Origin: Tolumonas sp008015085
GTDB taxonomy: Bacteria; Pseudomonadota; Gammaproteobacteria; Enterobacterales; Aeromonadaceae
Reading direction: 5' to 3'
NCBI GenBank assembly: GCA_029265125.1
Contig: JAJUJX010000005.1
Coordinates: forward strand, 62,001-126,000
Length of the DNA: 64,000 nt
Shown here: positions 7,257 to 16,387 of the stretch, piece by piece
Numbering within the stretch: the stretch's first letter is position 1
Layout of the letters: every line of letters begins with the position of its first letter
Translations under genes and position numbers: made by a program
The notes under the pieces: model-generated
Told to the model about the DNA's origin: nothing
What the model saw: only the letters and a program-made list of their open reading frames with translations
Database searches by the model: none

Positions 7257-9161
7257 TTACAGCACTAAACGACGAATGTCGGACAGCACACCAGTCAGTG
7301 TCGTAATGAAACGCGCACCATCAGCGCCATCAATGACACGGTGGTCATAAGACAGAGCCAGTGGCAGAGTCAGTTGTGGTACGAACTCTTTACCGTTCCA
7401 CTTCGGCTTCATATCTGATTTAGAGACACCCAGGATCGCCACTTCTGGCGCGTTCACGATTGGCGTGAACTGCGTGCCGCCGATACCACCCAAGCTGGAG
7501 ATGGTGAAGCAGCCGCCCTGCATGTCAGCACCAGTCAGTTTACCTGCACGGGCTTTCTTCGAGATTTCAGCCAGATCTTTCGACAGTTCATAGATGCCTT
7601 TCTTGTTCACATCGCGAACTACCGGTACAACCAGACCGTTTGGCGTATCAACCGCCACACCGATGTGGATGTATTTTTTCATGATCAGCGTAGAACCGTC
7701 TTCTGACAGTGAGCTGCAGAAACGTGGGTGTGCTTCCAGCGCTTTGGCAGCCGCTTTCAGGATGAACACCAGTGGGGTGATCTTGAAGCCCAGTTGCTGT
7801 TTCTCGGCAATGACGTTCTGCTCTTTACGGAACGCTTCCAGTTCACCGATATCCGCTTCGTCGAACTGAGTAACATGCGGGATCATCACCCAGTTACGGT
7901 GCAGGTTCGGGCCAGAGATCTTCTGGATACGCGTCAATGGCACTTCTTCGATATCGCCAAATTTCGCGAAATCAACTTTCGGCCATGGCAGCACGCCCAG
8001 ACCCGCGCCTGAACCAGCTGCAGGTGCAGAAGCTGCACGTTTCAGCATCTCTTTTACATAATTCTGCACGTCTTCTTTCTGGATACGACCCTTACGGCCA
8101 GATCCTTTGACGTTGGCCAGATTCACACCAAATTCACGCGCTAGACGACGGATCGCCGGAGTCGCATGCACATAGGCTTCGCTGGCAACAAACTCGCCTT
8201 TTTCTTCCGCATTGGAGGCAGCTACCGGAGCAGACGCTGGCGCAGCAGCAGGAGCCGCTTTTGCTGGCGCCGGAGCCGCAGCAGGTGCTGCAGCAACCTG
8301 AGCTGCAGGGGCAGCGCCCGCCACTTCAAATTCCATGATCAGTGAACCGGTTTTCACCTTGTCACCGACGGCAATTTTCAGCGCTTTCACCACACCCGCA
8401 AACGGAGCTGGCACTTCCATAGAGGCTTTGTCGCCTTCCACAGTGATCAGTGATTGGTCAGCATCAACGCTATCGCCGACTTTGACCAGAATTTCAGTCA
8501 CCGCAACTTCGTCACCGCCGATGTCTGGTACGTTCACTTCTTTGACAGAAGCAACCGCTGGTGCTGCCGCAACAGGGGCTGCCGTCGCTGCAACTGGCGC
8601 TGCAGCAGGTGCAGCACCCGCTACTTCAAACACCATGATCAGGGAACCGGTAGAGACTTTGTCGCCCAGTGCCACTTTGATCTCTTTCACCACACCCGCA
8701 AACGGTGCCGGCACTTCCATAGAGGCTTTGTCACCTTCTACAGTCAGCAGCGATTGGTCAGCGTCAACAGTGTCACCCACTTTAACCAGGATCTCAGTCA
8801 CCGCCACTTCGTCACCGCCGATATCCGGTACGTTGACTTCCAGCTGTGCGGCTGCCGCAGGAACAGCAACCGGCGCTGGTGCGGCAGCTTGAGCCACATC
8901 AGGAGTCGGCGCAGCAGCAACTGCCGCACCTTCAGCTTCGAATACCATGATCAGGGAACCGGTAGAAACCTTGTCACCTAATGCAATTTTGATCTCTTTA
9001 ACGATACCCGCTTCAGGAGCCGGTACTTCCATAGAGGCTTTATCGCCTTCTACAGTCAGCAGGGATTGGTCAGCTTCAACCTTGTCACCCACTTTGACCA
9101 GAATTTCGGTAACGGCAACTTCATCACCACCGATATCCGGCACAAAAATATCTTTAGACAT
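7257..9161 (-). CDS. aceF: Pyruvate dehydrogenase E2, dihydrolipoyl acetyltransferase with three lipoyl domains
   Basis: 634 residues. Three tandem lipoyl domains (about residues 1-75, 108-180 and 208-282) each carry the lipoylated lysine in GDKASMEVPAP, separated by Ala/Pro-rich flexible linkers. Then follow an E1/E3-binding domain (ATPAIRRLAREFGVNL) and the catalytic acetyltransferase domain with the active-site motif SYDHRVIDGADGARF. It transfers acetyl groups to CoA as the core of the complex. The domain layout matches E. coli E2. The three lipoyl repeats are similar at DNA level too, so copy-number change by recombination is possible. It starts 11 bp after the aceE stop. Confidence 0.97.
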   Translation of the reverse strand: MSKDIFVPDIGGDEVAVTEILVKVGDKVEADQSLLTVEGDKASMEVPAPEAGIVKEIKIALGDKVSTGSLIMVFEAEGAAVAAAPTPDVAQAAAPAPVAVPAAAAQLEVNVPDIGGDEVAVTEILVKVGDTVDADQSLLTVEGDKASMEVPAPFAGVVKEIKVALGDKVSTGSLIMVFEVAGAAPAAAPVAATAAPVAAAPAVASVKEVNVPDIGGDEVAVTEILVKVGDSVDADQSLITVEGDKASMEVPAPFAGVVKALKIAVGDKVKTGSLIMEFEVAGAAPAAQVAAAPAAAPAPAKAAPAAAPASAPVAASNAEEKGEFVASEAYVHATPAIRRLAREFGVNLANVKGSGRKGRIQKEDVQNYVKEMLKRAASAPAAGSGAGLGVLPWPKVDFAKFGDIEEVPLTRIQKISGPNLHRNWVMIPHVTQFDEADIGELEAFRKEQNVIAEKQQLGFKITPLVFILKAAAKALEAHPRFCSSLSEDGSTLIMKKYIHIGVAVDTPNGLVVPVVRDVNKKGIYELSKDLAEISKKARAGKLTGADMQGGCFTISSLGGIGGTQFTPIVNAPEVAILGVSKSDMKPKWNGKEFVPQLTLPLALSYDHRVIDGADGARFITTLTGVLSDIRRLVL

Positions 9162-9172
9162 GAAATTTCCCC

Positions 9173-11845
9173 TTACGCGTACAGCGGATTCATCTTGTCA
9201 GCGTCGATACCGAATTTCGCAATGGCTTCTGCCACTACTTTCTTATCAACGGTGCCTTGTTTAGCCAATTCAGTCAGTGCAGCTACAACGATGTAGGCTT
9301 CGTTCACTTCGAAGTGACGACGCAGGTTTTCGCGGCTGTCTGAACGACCGAAACCGTCTGTACCCAGAACACGATAGCTTTCTGCAGGCACAAAACTACG
9401 AACCTGTTCAGCGTATGACTTCATGTAGTCGGTGGCAGCGATAGCCGGTGCAGTACCCATCACCTGAGCGATGTAAGGCACCTGCTGTTCGCCTTCCGGA
9501 TGCAGCATGTTGTAACGATCAACATTTTGACCATCACGCGCCAGTTCGTTGAAGCTGGTCACGCTGTACACATCAGAGCCGATACCGTATTCGTCCGCCA
9601 AAATCTTACCGGCACGACGCACGTAGTTCAGAATCGAACCACAACCCATCAGCTGAACCTGACCTTTCGCACCGGCGTTAGATTCCAGTTTGTAGATACC
9701 TTTACGGATACCTTCTTCAGCGCCAGCAGGCATAGCCGGGTGCTGATAGTTTTCGTTCAGGGTAGTAATGTAGTAGTAGATATTCTCTGGTTTGTCGCCG
9801 TACATACGACGCATACCGTCTTGAATGATCACCGCAACTTCATACACGAATGATGGGTCATAGCTCACGCAATTCGGGATGGTGCCAGCCAGAATATGGC
9901 TGTGACCGTCTTCGTGCTGCAGACCTTCACCGTTCAGTGTGGTACGGCCAGAGGTCGCGCCCAACAGGAAGCCACGTGCTTGCTGGTCGCCAGCAGCCCA
10001 GGCCATATCGCCGATACGTTGGAAACCGAACATCGAGTAGTAGATGTAGAACGGAATCATTGGGCAATCGTTAGTACTGTAAGAAGTCGCAGCCGCTAAC
10101 CAGGAAGACATGGCACCCAGCTCGTTGATACCGTCTTGCAGGATCTGACCTTTCTGGTCTTCCTTGTAATAAGAGACGATCTCTTTGTCTTGCGGGGTGT
10201 ATTGCTGACCGTGCGGGCTGTAGATACCGATCTGACGGAACAGACCTTCCATACCAAAGGTACGGGCTTCGTCAGCCAGAATTGGCACGATACGCTGACC
10301 CACAGATTTGTCTTTCAGCAACACGTTCAAGCTACGCACGAATGCCATGGTGGTTGACACTTCACGAGCTTGTTCACCCAGCAGCGCATCAAACGCAGAC
10401 AGTTCTGGAATATCCAGTTTCACGGTGGTCTGCGGCAGACGGGTTGGCACATAACCTTTCAGTGCCTGACGACGTTCATGCAGGTATTTGTATTCTTCAG
10501 AACCTTCTTCCAAGGTCAAATATGGCAGGTCTTCGATCTGTTCATCCGAAACTGGCACAAAGAAACGATCACGCATGTGACGAACTGAATCCAGTTCCAT
10601 CTTTTTAACCTGGTGCGCAATGTTTTTACCTTCCGCCGCATCACCCATGCCATAACCTTTAACAGTTTTAGCCAGGATCACGGTTGGTTTGCCGTTTGCT
10701 TGTGTTGCTTTCTGGAATGCAGCAAACAGTTTAACCGGGTCATGGCCGCCACGCTTCAGAGCGAAGATCTGATCATCTGTCCAGTCGGCAACCAGCGCAG
10801 CAGTTTCTGGATATTTTCCGAAGAAGTGTTTACGAACATAAGCACCATCTTTGGATTTGAAGGTCTGGTAATCACCGTCCAGAGTTTCGTTCATCAGTTG
10901 GATCAGCTTGCCTGACGTGTCTTTTGCCAGTAGCTCATCCCACTTGGTGCCCCACAGGGTTTTAATGACGTTCCAGCCAGCACCACCGAAAATGCCTTCC
11001 AGTTCGTTGATGACTTTACCGTTACCGATAACCGGGCCGTCCAGACGTTGCAGGTTACAGTTGATAACAAAAATCAGGTTATCCAACTTCTCACGCACCG
11101 CAACGGTGATGGCGCCTTTAGATTCTGGCTCATCCATCTCACCATCGCCCAGGAAAGCATACACTTTCTGTTCAGAGCAATCTTTGATGCCACGGTTGGT
11201 CAGGTATTTCAGGAAACGAGCCTGATAGATCGCACCGATTGGGCCTAAACCCATTGATACGGTTGGGAACTGCCAGAATTCAGGCATCAGCTTAGGATGT
11301 GGGTAAGATGGAATACCTTTGCCATCCACTTCCTGACGGAAGTTGTCCAGCTGATCAGCCGTCAGACGGCCTTCAACAAACGCACGAGCGTAAACGCCCG
11401 GAGAGATATGGCCCTGGAAGTAAACTAAATCGCCACCGTCTTTCTCGTTACGCGCACGGAAGAAATGGTTGAAGCACACATCGTAAATAGTGGCAGAAGA
11501 GGCAAAAGAGGACATATGTCCACCCAGATCCAAGCCTTTCTTCGATGCACGCAATACGATCATCACTGCGTTCCAGCGAATAATCGCACGGATACGCTGT
11601 TCCAGCTCCAGTTTACCCGGATAAGCTGGTTGATCGCTGGTCGCGATGGTATTGATGTAATCAGTCAGTACCTTACCACCAGTACCAGTGCCTGCAGCTA
11701 AACCTGCTTTGCTGGCCGCTGATGATAATTGATCCAGAATGTATTGAGCGCGTTCTGGACCTTCTTCCCGTAGCAGTGATTCCAGAGCGTTCAACCACTC
11801 TTGAGTTTCTACCGGGTCCACATCATGTTTAATGAGTTCAGACAT
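9173..11845 (-). CDS. aceE: Pyruvate dehydrogenase E1 component (homodimeric)
   Basis: 890 residues, the usual length. It decarboxylates pyruvate using thiamine diphosphate and acetylates the E2 lipoyl groups. The ThDP/Mg motif is visible as GDGEMDEPESKGA ending in NCNLQRLDGPVIGN. The central region has the conserved HEDGHSHILAGTIPNC segment and the C-terminus carries GTDGFGRSDSRENLRRHFEV. It lies 41 bp after pdhR in the same orientation and is co-transcribed with aceF and lpdA. Confidence 0.97.
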   Translation of the reverse strand: MSELIKHDVDPVETQEWLNALESLLREEGPERAQYILDQLSSAASKAGLAAGTGTGGKVLTDYINTIATSDQPAYPGKLELEQRIRAIIRWNAVMIVLRASKKGLDLGGHMSSFASSATIYDVCFNHFFRARNEKDGGDLVYFQGHISPGVYARAFVEGRLTADQLDNFRQEVDGKGIPSYPHPKLMPEFWQFPTVSMGLGPIGAIYQARFLKYLTNRGIKDCSEQKVYAFLGDGEMDEPESKGAITVAVREKLDNLIFVINCNLQRLDGPVIGNGKVINELEGIFGGAGWNVIKTLWGTKWDELLAKDTSGKLIQLMNETLDGDYQTFKSKDGAYVRKHFFGKYPETAALVADWTDDQIFALKRGGHDPVKLFAAFQKATQANGKPTVILAKTVKGYGMGDAAEGKNIAHQVKKMELDSVRHMRDRFFVPVSDEQIEDLPYLTLEEGSEEYKYLHERRQALKGYVPTRLPQTTVKLDIPELSAFDALLGEQAREVSTTMAFVRSLNVLLKDKSVGQRIVPILADEARTFGMEGLFRQIGIYSPHGQQYTPQDKEIVSYYKEDQKGQILQDGINELGAMSSWLAAATSYSTNDCPMIPFYIYYSMFGFQRIGDMAWAAGDQQARGFLLGATSGRTTLNGEGLQHEDGHSHILAGTIPNCVSYDPSFVYEVAVIIQDGMRRMYGDKPENIYYYITTLNENYQHPAMPAGAEEGIRKGIYKLESNAGAKGQVQLMGCGSILNYVRRAGKILADEYGIGSDVYSVTSFNELARDGQNVDRYNMLHPEGEQQVPYIAQVMGTAPAIAATDYMKSYAEQVRSFVPAESYRVLGTDGFGRSDSRENLRRHFEVNEAYIVVAALTELAKQGTVDKKVVAEAIAKFGIDADKMNPLYA

Positions 11846-11886
11846 GGCTGTTTCCTGTGTTTGTTGACGGCATATTGGTATTAAGG

Positions 11887-12645
11887 CTAGCCCTGATGGA
11901 TCTGCCGCGAAGGACGTTGCGCACGCTCATCCTCTCGCTGTATATCCAGCAGAGTATCCTCGATAAAAGCCAGGTGCTCATGACAAGCATCTCTGGCCTG
12001 TTCTGGATGGCCCGCCAGGATCGCCGCAATCAGGTCTGACCTGTGGCGACGGATCCGGTTAACCACCCCCGGACGCTGATTCAGTACTTCAAGATTGCCG
12101 AGAATGTTACGTTCCAGTAACTCCCGGATGGCACGCATCAAGTGCAGCAGCACGACGTTGTGCGAAGCTTCAGTCATGGCGAGATAAAATGCAGAGACGG
12201 CTTTAGCTTCAGCGGCAACATCACCACTGGCTTGTGCTGTTTCAATATCGTTCTGCAATTCGCGCATGTGAGCAAAATCGGATTCATTGCCACGAAGGGC
12301 GGCGTAATAAGCCGCAACACCTTCGAGAACATGACGGAATTCAAGGAGATCGAACTGTGAACCGGGATGATTCGCTAATAACTCAAAAAACGGGTCAGAC
12401 AATCCACGGTTCAGTTCACTTTTGACATAGGTGCCACCACCCTGCCGGCGATAAAGCAAACCACGGGCTTCCAGACGCTGAATGGCTTCGCGCAGAGAAG
12501 GCCGGGAAACACCGAACTGTACAGCCAGCTCACGCTCCGGCAACAGTTTCTGGCCGGGCTGCAGAGTGCCGTCGACAATCATCTGCTCCAGTTCGGCAAC
12601 AATGCTGTCAGACAGTTTTGGCTGGGATGATTTGTATTCAGTCAT
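11887..12645 (-). CDS. pdhR: Pyruvate dehydrogenase complex repressor PdhR (GntR/FadR family)
   Basis: 252 residues. The N-terminal GntR winged helix (LLPERELAVQFGVSRPSLRE, then AIQRLEARGLL) is followed by an all-helical FCD effector domain with the metal-binding histidines typical of FadR-like sensors. In enterics PdhR represses pdhR-aceEF-lpdA and is released by pyruvate. It is the first gene of that operon here, and a PdhR-type operator lies just upstream at 12661-12673, implying autoregulation. Confidence 0.95.
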   Translation of the reverse strand: MTEYKSSQPKLSDSIVAELEQMIVDGTLQPGQKLLPERELAVQFGVSRPSLREAIQRLEARGLLYRRQGGGTYVKSELNRGLSDPFFELLANHPGSQFDLLEFRHVLEGVAAYYAALRGNESDFAHMRELQNDIETAQASGDVAAEAKAVSAFYLAMTEASHNVVLLHLMRAIRELLERNILGNLEVLNQRPGVVNRIRRHRSDLIAAILAGHPEQARDACHEHLAFIEDTLLDIQREDERAQRPSRQIHQG

Positions 12646-12660
12646 GTGAAATTTGTTAAC

Positions 12661-12673
12661 TTGGTATTACCAA
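12661..12673. promoter_or_regulatory. Candidate PdhR operator
   Basis: TTGGTATTACCAA is a dyad of TTGGT and ACCAA spaced by three bases, 16 bp upstream of the pdhR start. It matches the known PdhR consensus (ATTGGTnnnACCAAT) except at the outer base on one side. Confidence 0.75.
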
Positions 12674-12805
12674 TAAACGAATTGTTAAACAAATTAGCAA
12701 AATCATTAACAACTGTCCATGAATTATCTGACCAAAATCAAAAAACAGCGTAATATTTCTCTAAAACCTGTCTAACCAATAACATGACTTTAACAATTGG
12801 TTTAA

Positions 12806-13966
12806 TTATGCGGTTTCATCCAGTTGCAAGGCGATGTAAAGCAGGAGGCGATCGTCAAAGCTGTCCTTGATATCCAACCCGGTCAGCTCAGCAATACGAT
12901 TAAGGCGATATTCCAATGTATTCCTATGAATATAAAGGGCTTTTGCTGTAGCAATCGGCTGCACATTGTGTCGAAACCAAGCCATCAGCGTTCGTCTTAG
13001 CAATCCATTTGAATCCATTACTTTCAACTTCTGCAATGGTCTGACCAGCTCACTGGTTTGCCAGCTACCCCGCAGGCTATCCAGCAACACAGGTAACATC
13101 AGATCCTGATAGTTATAACTGCGCTGTTCGGGATAATAGAGTTTACCGATTTGTAACGTGGTGCAGGCGGTGCGATAAGAGCGGGCAATGCTGCCATCGC
13201 CGCTGAAATAGTTTCCCAGTGCAATACGCAGCTTCAATCCGCCTGACATGCTCATGTTAGACAACAACGTATCTATCTGTTTTTTCAGTCGGGCATGATC
13301 CCAACGTCCGGCATTGTTCAGCGCCGGTTTCAATACCACGATCTCGGTGAGTGAAACCGTTGCAACCAGATTCTGTTTTTCTGGTGTATTCAACAGGTTC
13401 TGGAGTTGTTGCAGTTCAGAAATAGCGGTATCAACACCCAGTTGCCCGCTATCAATTTCAATTACCGCTGCAACACGCGGCAGATTCAGATCGATGCCTA
13501 AACGTTGGGCCCATTCCATCTGATCGGGTGACAAGGAATCTGAACGGATCAGGTTTAATACCAGCTCTTCTCGCAGACGGCTGTCTTGCGCCAGCATCGA
13601 AAGCAGGCGTGACTGTTCCAGCATCATCTCTGCCGTCATGCACACCAGTTTACCAAATTGCTGCAGCTGTGATGGCTCACCAGTCAGGCCGATAATACCG
13701 ACGATCTGACCATCAATACGCATCGGTAAATTGATACCGGGTTTAACCCCCTGTAGATGCTTAACCAGATCAGCATCAATTTCAACCATTCGGCCATGCG
13801 ACAGTGCCAGCAGCGCACCTTCGTGCAATTCACCAATACGTTCGGGATCACCACTGCCGATGATATAGCCTTTGGAATCCATGATGTTGACGTTACAGTC
13901 GATGATTTGCATCGTTCTGGCCACAATTTCCTGCGCCAAACGAGAGTCGAGAAAGTTCTGAAACAT
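12806..13966 (-). CDS. cdaR: Carbohydrate diacid transcriptional activator CdaR (SdaR)
   Basis: 386 residues. The N-terminal half is the putative sugar-diacid recognition domain (IVARTMQIIDCNVNIMDSKG at the start). The C-terminus has the PucR/CdaR helix-turn-helix (IATAKALYIHRNTLEYRLNR). In E. coli CdaR activates the galactarate, glucarate and glycerate genes in response to a diacid or glycerate; here it sits beside that whole gene set. It is oriented like the gud-gar operon but is separated from garK by 193 bp with its own regulatory elements (14044-14088). Confidence 0.93.
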   Translation of the reverse strand: MFQNFLDSRLAQEIVARTMQIIDCNVNIMDSKGYIIGSGDPERIGELHEGALLALSHGRMVEIDADLVKHLQGVKPGINLPMRIDGQIVGIIGLTGEPSQLQQFGKLVCMTAEMMLEQSRLLSMLAQDSRLREELVLNLIRSDSLSPDQMEWAQRLGIDLNLPRVAAVIEIDSGQLGVDTAISELQQLQNLLNTPEKQNLVATVSLTEIVVLKPALNNAGRWDHARLKKQIDTLLSNMSMSGGLKLRIALGNYFSGDGSIARSYRTACTTLQIGKLYYPEQRSYNYQDLMLPVLLDSLRGSWQTSELVRPLQKLKVMDSNGLLRRTLMAWFRHNVQPIATAKALYIHRNTLEYRLNRIAELTGLDIKDSFDDRLLLYIALQLDETA

Positions 13967-14043
13967 GGGTAAGCCTTCGTAAGCCGAAAGATGGCAATAA
14001 GTGCCTACGATAGTGGATTGGTCAAATGCACAAAATCGAATCG

Positions 14044-14088
14044 ATCACAATTGTGATAGTCTGGTTTCGCACTCTGTCACAATTATGA
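14044..14088. promoter_or_regulatory. Pair of similar operators upstream of cdaR
   Basis: ATCACAATTGTGAT (14044-14057) is a perfect 14-bp palindrome, and TCACAATTATGA (14077-14088) is a near copy. Their centres are 32 bp apart, close to three helical turns, so both would face the same side of the DNA. They lie about 80-120 bp upstream of the cdaR start. CdaR autoregulation or another dimeric regulator is a reasonable guess. The order TCACA-GTGA is inverse to a CRP site. Confidence 0.55.
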
Positions 14089-14099
14089 TCGTCGTCTGT

Positions 14100-14158
14100 A
14101 TACCCTTCCCACTTGAAGTTGCAGCGGTGTTGGCTGCAACTCCCATTTGTTTGGGTAT
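14100..14158. repeat. Palindromic REP-like element / hairpin just after garK
   Basis: The outer arms ATACCC (14100-14105) and GGGTAT (14153-14158) enclose a perfect inner stem GTTGCAGC (14118-14125) / GCTGCAAC (14133-14140) with loop GGTGTTG. It begins 2 bp after the garK stop and may end the gud-gar transcript. The layout resembles dispersed palindromic elements of enteric genomes. Only one copy is present in this window. Confidence 0.5.
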
Positions 14159-14159
14159 A

Positions 14160-15308
14160 TCAGCGAGGTAATAGCTGTAAAGTTGCAGCAATATTGCGGG
14201 CAGTCAGACGCACATTTTCAGCTGCATTATTTAGCGCATCATCCAGTGAGCAGACCTTATTAAGTACACTGAACACACAGTCAATACCATGTTCATAAAC
14301 GACTGCAACATCACTGCTCAGACTGCCGGCAATGCCGATCACCGGTTTGTTATACCGCTTTGCCAGTTTGGCGACACCGACCGGTACTTTGCCTTTAATA
14401 CTTTGGCTGTCGATGCGTCCCTCCCCCGTGATCACAAGGTCAGCATCGACAATCGCTTTTTCCAGCCCAACGGCTTCAGTGACAATATCAATACCAGAAC
14501 GCAACTCTGCATTCAGAAATGCCAGCAACGCAGCGCCGAGGCCACCCGCCGCACCCGCTCCGGGAGCAAACTCAACATCTTTGCCGGTTTGACGGGCAAT
14601 TACTTGGGCATAGTGTTTCAGATTTTCATCGAGGAAGCGCACCATGGCCGGATTAGCCCCTTTTTGCGGCCCGAAAATGGCAGAAGCACCTTGGGGCCCG
14701 GTCAACGGGTTAGTCACGTCGCAAGCCACCGTGATACGGCAATCTTTCAAACGCGGATCCATACCGGAAACGTCGACGTATTCCAACTCAGATAAACATT
14801 GCCCGCCTTTACCGATATTGTGACCTGCTTTATCCAGAAGGTGCACACCCAGTGCTTGCAGCATACCGGCACCGCCGTCGTTGGTCGCACTGCCACCTAA
14901 ACCGATAATAAATTCGGTTACCCCCAGATCCAACGCAGCTTTGATCAGTTCGCCGGTGCCATAGGTGGTGGTGATCAGCGGATTACGTTCTTCCGGCGGA
15001 ATACATTCCAGCCCACTGGCGGAAGCCATTTCAATCACAGCACATTTTTTATTATCAGGCTTGTTGCCGGTCATACCAAAATGAGCCATCACCGGTTTGC
15101 CGGTCGGACCAGTCACACTGAGGTTGATTGTACGGCCACCCGTTGCGGCCACCATCGCTTCAACTGTGCCTTCACCACCATCGGCAACCGGCAATTTGAT
15201 ATATTCCGCATCCGGATAGATTTCGCGAAATCCGGCCTCAATCTGAGTAGCCACATCCATAGCACTCAGACTTTCCTTGTACGAATCGGGGGCAATGACT
15301 ATCTTCAT
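14160..15308 (-). CDS. garK: Glycerate 2-kinase
   Basis: 382 residues. It phosphorylates D-glycerate to 2-phosphoglycerate, the exit of hexarate catabolism into glycolysis. It starts MKIVIAPDSYKESLSAMDVA, the family N-terminus, and carries IGLGGSATNDGGAGMLQALG and VITGEGRIDSQS, both conserved in GarK/GlxK. It is the last gene of the gudPXD-garLRK operon. Its length matches E. coli GarK. GlxK is the alternative name for the paralogue in allantoin catabolism; the context favours GarK. Confidence 0.94.
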   Translation of the reverse strand: MKIVIAPDSYKESLSAMDVATQIEAGFREIYPDAEYIKLPVADGGEGTVEAMVAATGGRTINLSVTGPTGKPVMAHFGMTGNKPDNKKCAVIEMASASGLECIPPEERNPLITTTYGTGELIKAALDLGVTEFIIGLGGSATNDGGAGMLQALGVHLLDKAGHNIGKGGQCLSELEYVDVSGMDPRLKDCRITVACDVTNPLTGPQGASAIFGPQKGANPAMVRFLDENLKHYAQVIARQTGKDVEFAPGAGAAGGLGAALLAFLNAELRSGIDIVTEAVGLEKAIVDADLVITGEGRIDSQSIKGKVPVGVAKLAKRYNKPVIGIAGSLSSDVAVVYEHGIDCVFSVLNKVCSLDDALNNAAENVRLTARNIAATLQLLPR

Positions 15309-15364
15309 AATTCACTACTTCGCGAAATAATCGCGTCCTCGGTCATTCATTTACGGCATCAGAG

Positions 15365-15400
15365 TCAGCCCGGCGTTGGGTACGGTCGCAGCCGGGCTGA
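15365..15400. other. Perfect hairpin in the garR-garK gap
   Basis: TCAGCCCGGC (15365-15374) and GCCGGGCTGA (15391-15400) form a 10-bp GC-rich stem in the 101-bp gap between garR and garK. There is no T tract on the coding strand, so it is more likely an mRNA processing or stabilising hairpin than a terminator. Confidence 0.45.
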
Positions 15401-15409
15401 TATTTTCCC

Positions 15410-16300
15410 TTAACGAGAAATCTCTACTTTTGCCAGTTTTTCGTAGTAGCGAGCCAGTGCGCTGTGGTCACATTCGCCCATACCATCGGTTTTCAGTGCC
15501 TGCATCATTTCCATCACGGCAGCGGTCAGAGGTAATGAAGCACCCACGCCGTGTGATGTATCCAGCGCATTCGCCAGATCTTTGATATGCAGATCAATAC
15601 GGAAACCCGGTTTGAAATTACGATCCATGATCATTGGCGCTTTCGCTTCCATGACGGTGCTGCCAGCCAGACCACCCCGGATCGCCTGGAATACCAGTTC
15701 AGGGCTCACACCAGCTTTGGTTGCCAGCGACATCGCTTCTGACAGCGCTGCAATGTTCAGCGCTACCACAACCTGGTTAGCCAGCTTAGTCACGTTACCC
15801 GCACCGATATCACCCGTGTGCACCACAGAACCCGCCATCGCTTTCAGCACGTCGTAGCATTTGTCGAATACCGCTTTATCACCACCCACCATCACTGACA
15901 ACGTGCCGTCGATCGCTTTGGGTTCACCGCCAGATACTGGTGCATCCAGCATCGCCACGCCTTTTTTCGCAACTTCTGCTGCAATTTCACGGCTGGCCAG
16001 TGGGGCAATCGAGCTCATATCTACGATGATGGTGTTTTTATTAGCACCCTCAATCACACCGTTTTGACCCAGTACCACGGTTTTAACGTGTGGAGAATTC
16101 GGCAGCATGGTGATAACGATATCTACCTGCTCTGCTACTTCTTTCGGGGTTTTAGCCGCTTTAGCGCCGGCTTCGATCAGCTCGCCTACAGCCGCCTGAT
16201 TCAAATCAGAAACTACCAATGAATAACCGGCTTTCAGCAGGTTTTTGCTCATTGGTTTGCCCATAATCCCCAGACCAATAAAACCGATTTTCAGACTCAT
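15410..16300 (-). CDS. garR: 2-hydroxy-3-oxopropionate (tartronate semialdehyde) reductase
   Basis: 296 residues. It reduces tartronate semialdehyde, produced by GarL, to D-glycerate with NAD(P)H. The N-terminal Rossmann motif is GLGIMGKPMSKNLLKAGY. LDAPVSGGEPKAIDGTLSVM is the substrate signature and the catalytic lysine lies in GNVTKLANQVV. It lies between garL (87 bp upstream) and garK in one operon, the same order as in E. coli garLRK. The length matches the family. Confidence 0.95.
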   Translation of the reverse strand: MSLKIGFIGLGIMGKPMSKNLLKAGYSLVVSDLNQAAVGELIEAGAKAAKTPKEVAEQVDIVITMLPNSPHVKTVVLGQNGVIEGANKNTIIVDMSSIAPLASREIAAEVAKKGVAMLDAPVSGGEPKAIDGTLSVMVGGDKAVFDKCYDVLKAMAGSVVHTGDIGAGNVTKLANQVVVALNIAALSEAMSLATKAGVSPELVFQAIRGGLAGSTVMEAKAPMIMDRNFKPGFRIDLHIKDLANALDTSHGVGASLPLTAAVMEMMQALKTDGMGECDHSALARYYEKLAKVEISR

Positions 16301-16387
16301 GTTCTTTTCCTTCTTGATACTGTTTCAGCTCATTCAACCGTTCATTCAGACAAGGCATAGCCCCCAGTCTGGGTAAACGCCGAATAG

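Noticed and set aside
8335..8892. 185-codon open frame opposite aceF
   Set aside because: It is the complement of the Ala/Pro-rich, low-stop lipoyl region; its Thr/Ser/Ala-rich product and lack of a ribosome-binding site mark it as a shadow.
12774..12802. AACCAAT ... ATTGGTT as the cdaR terminator
   Set aside because: The loop is 15 bases and there is no T tract on the minus strand; it may be a second PdhR-like half-site pair, but the spacing is wrong for the consensus.
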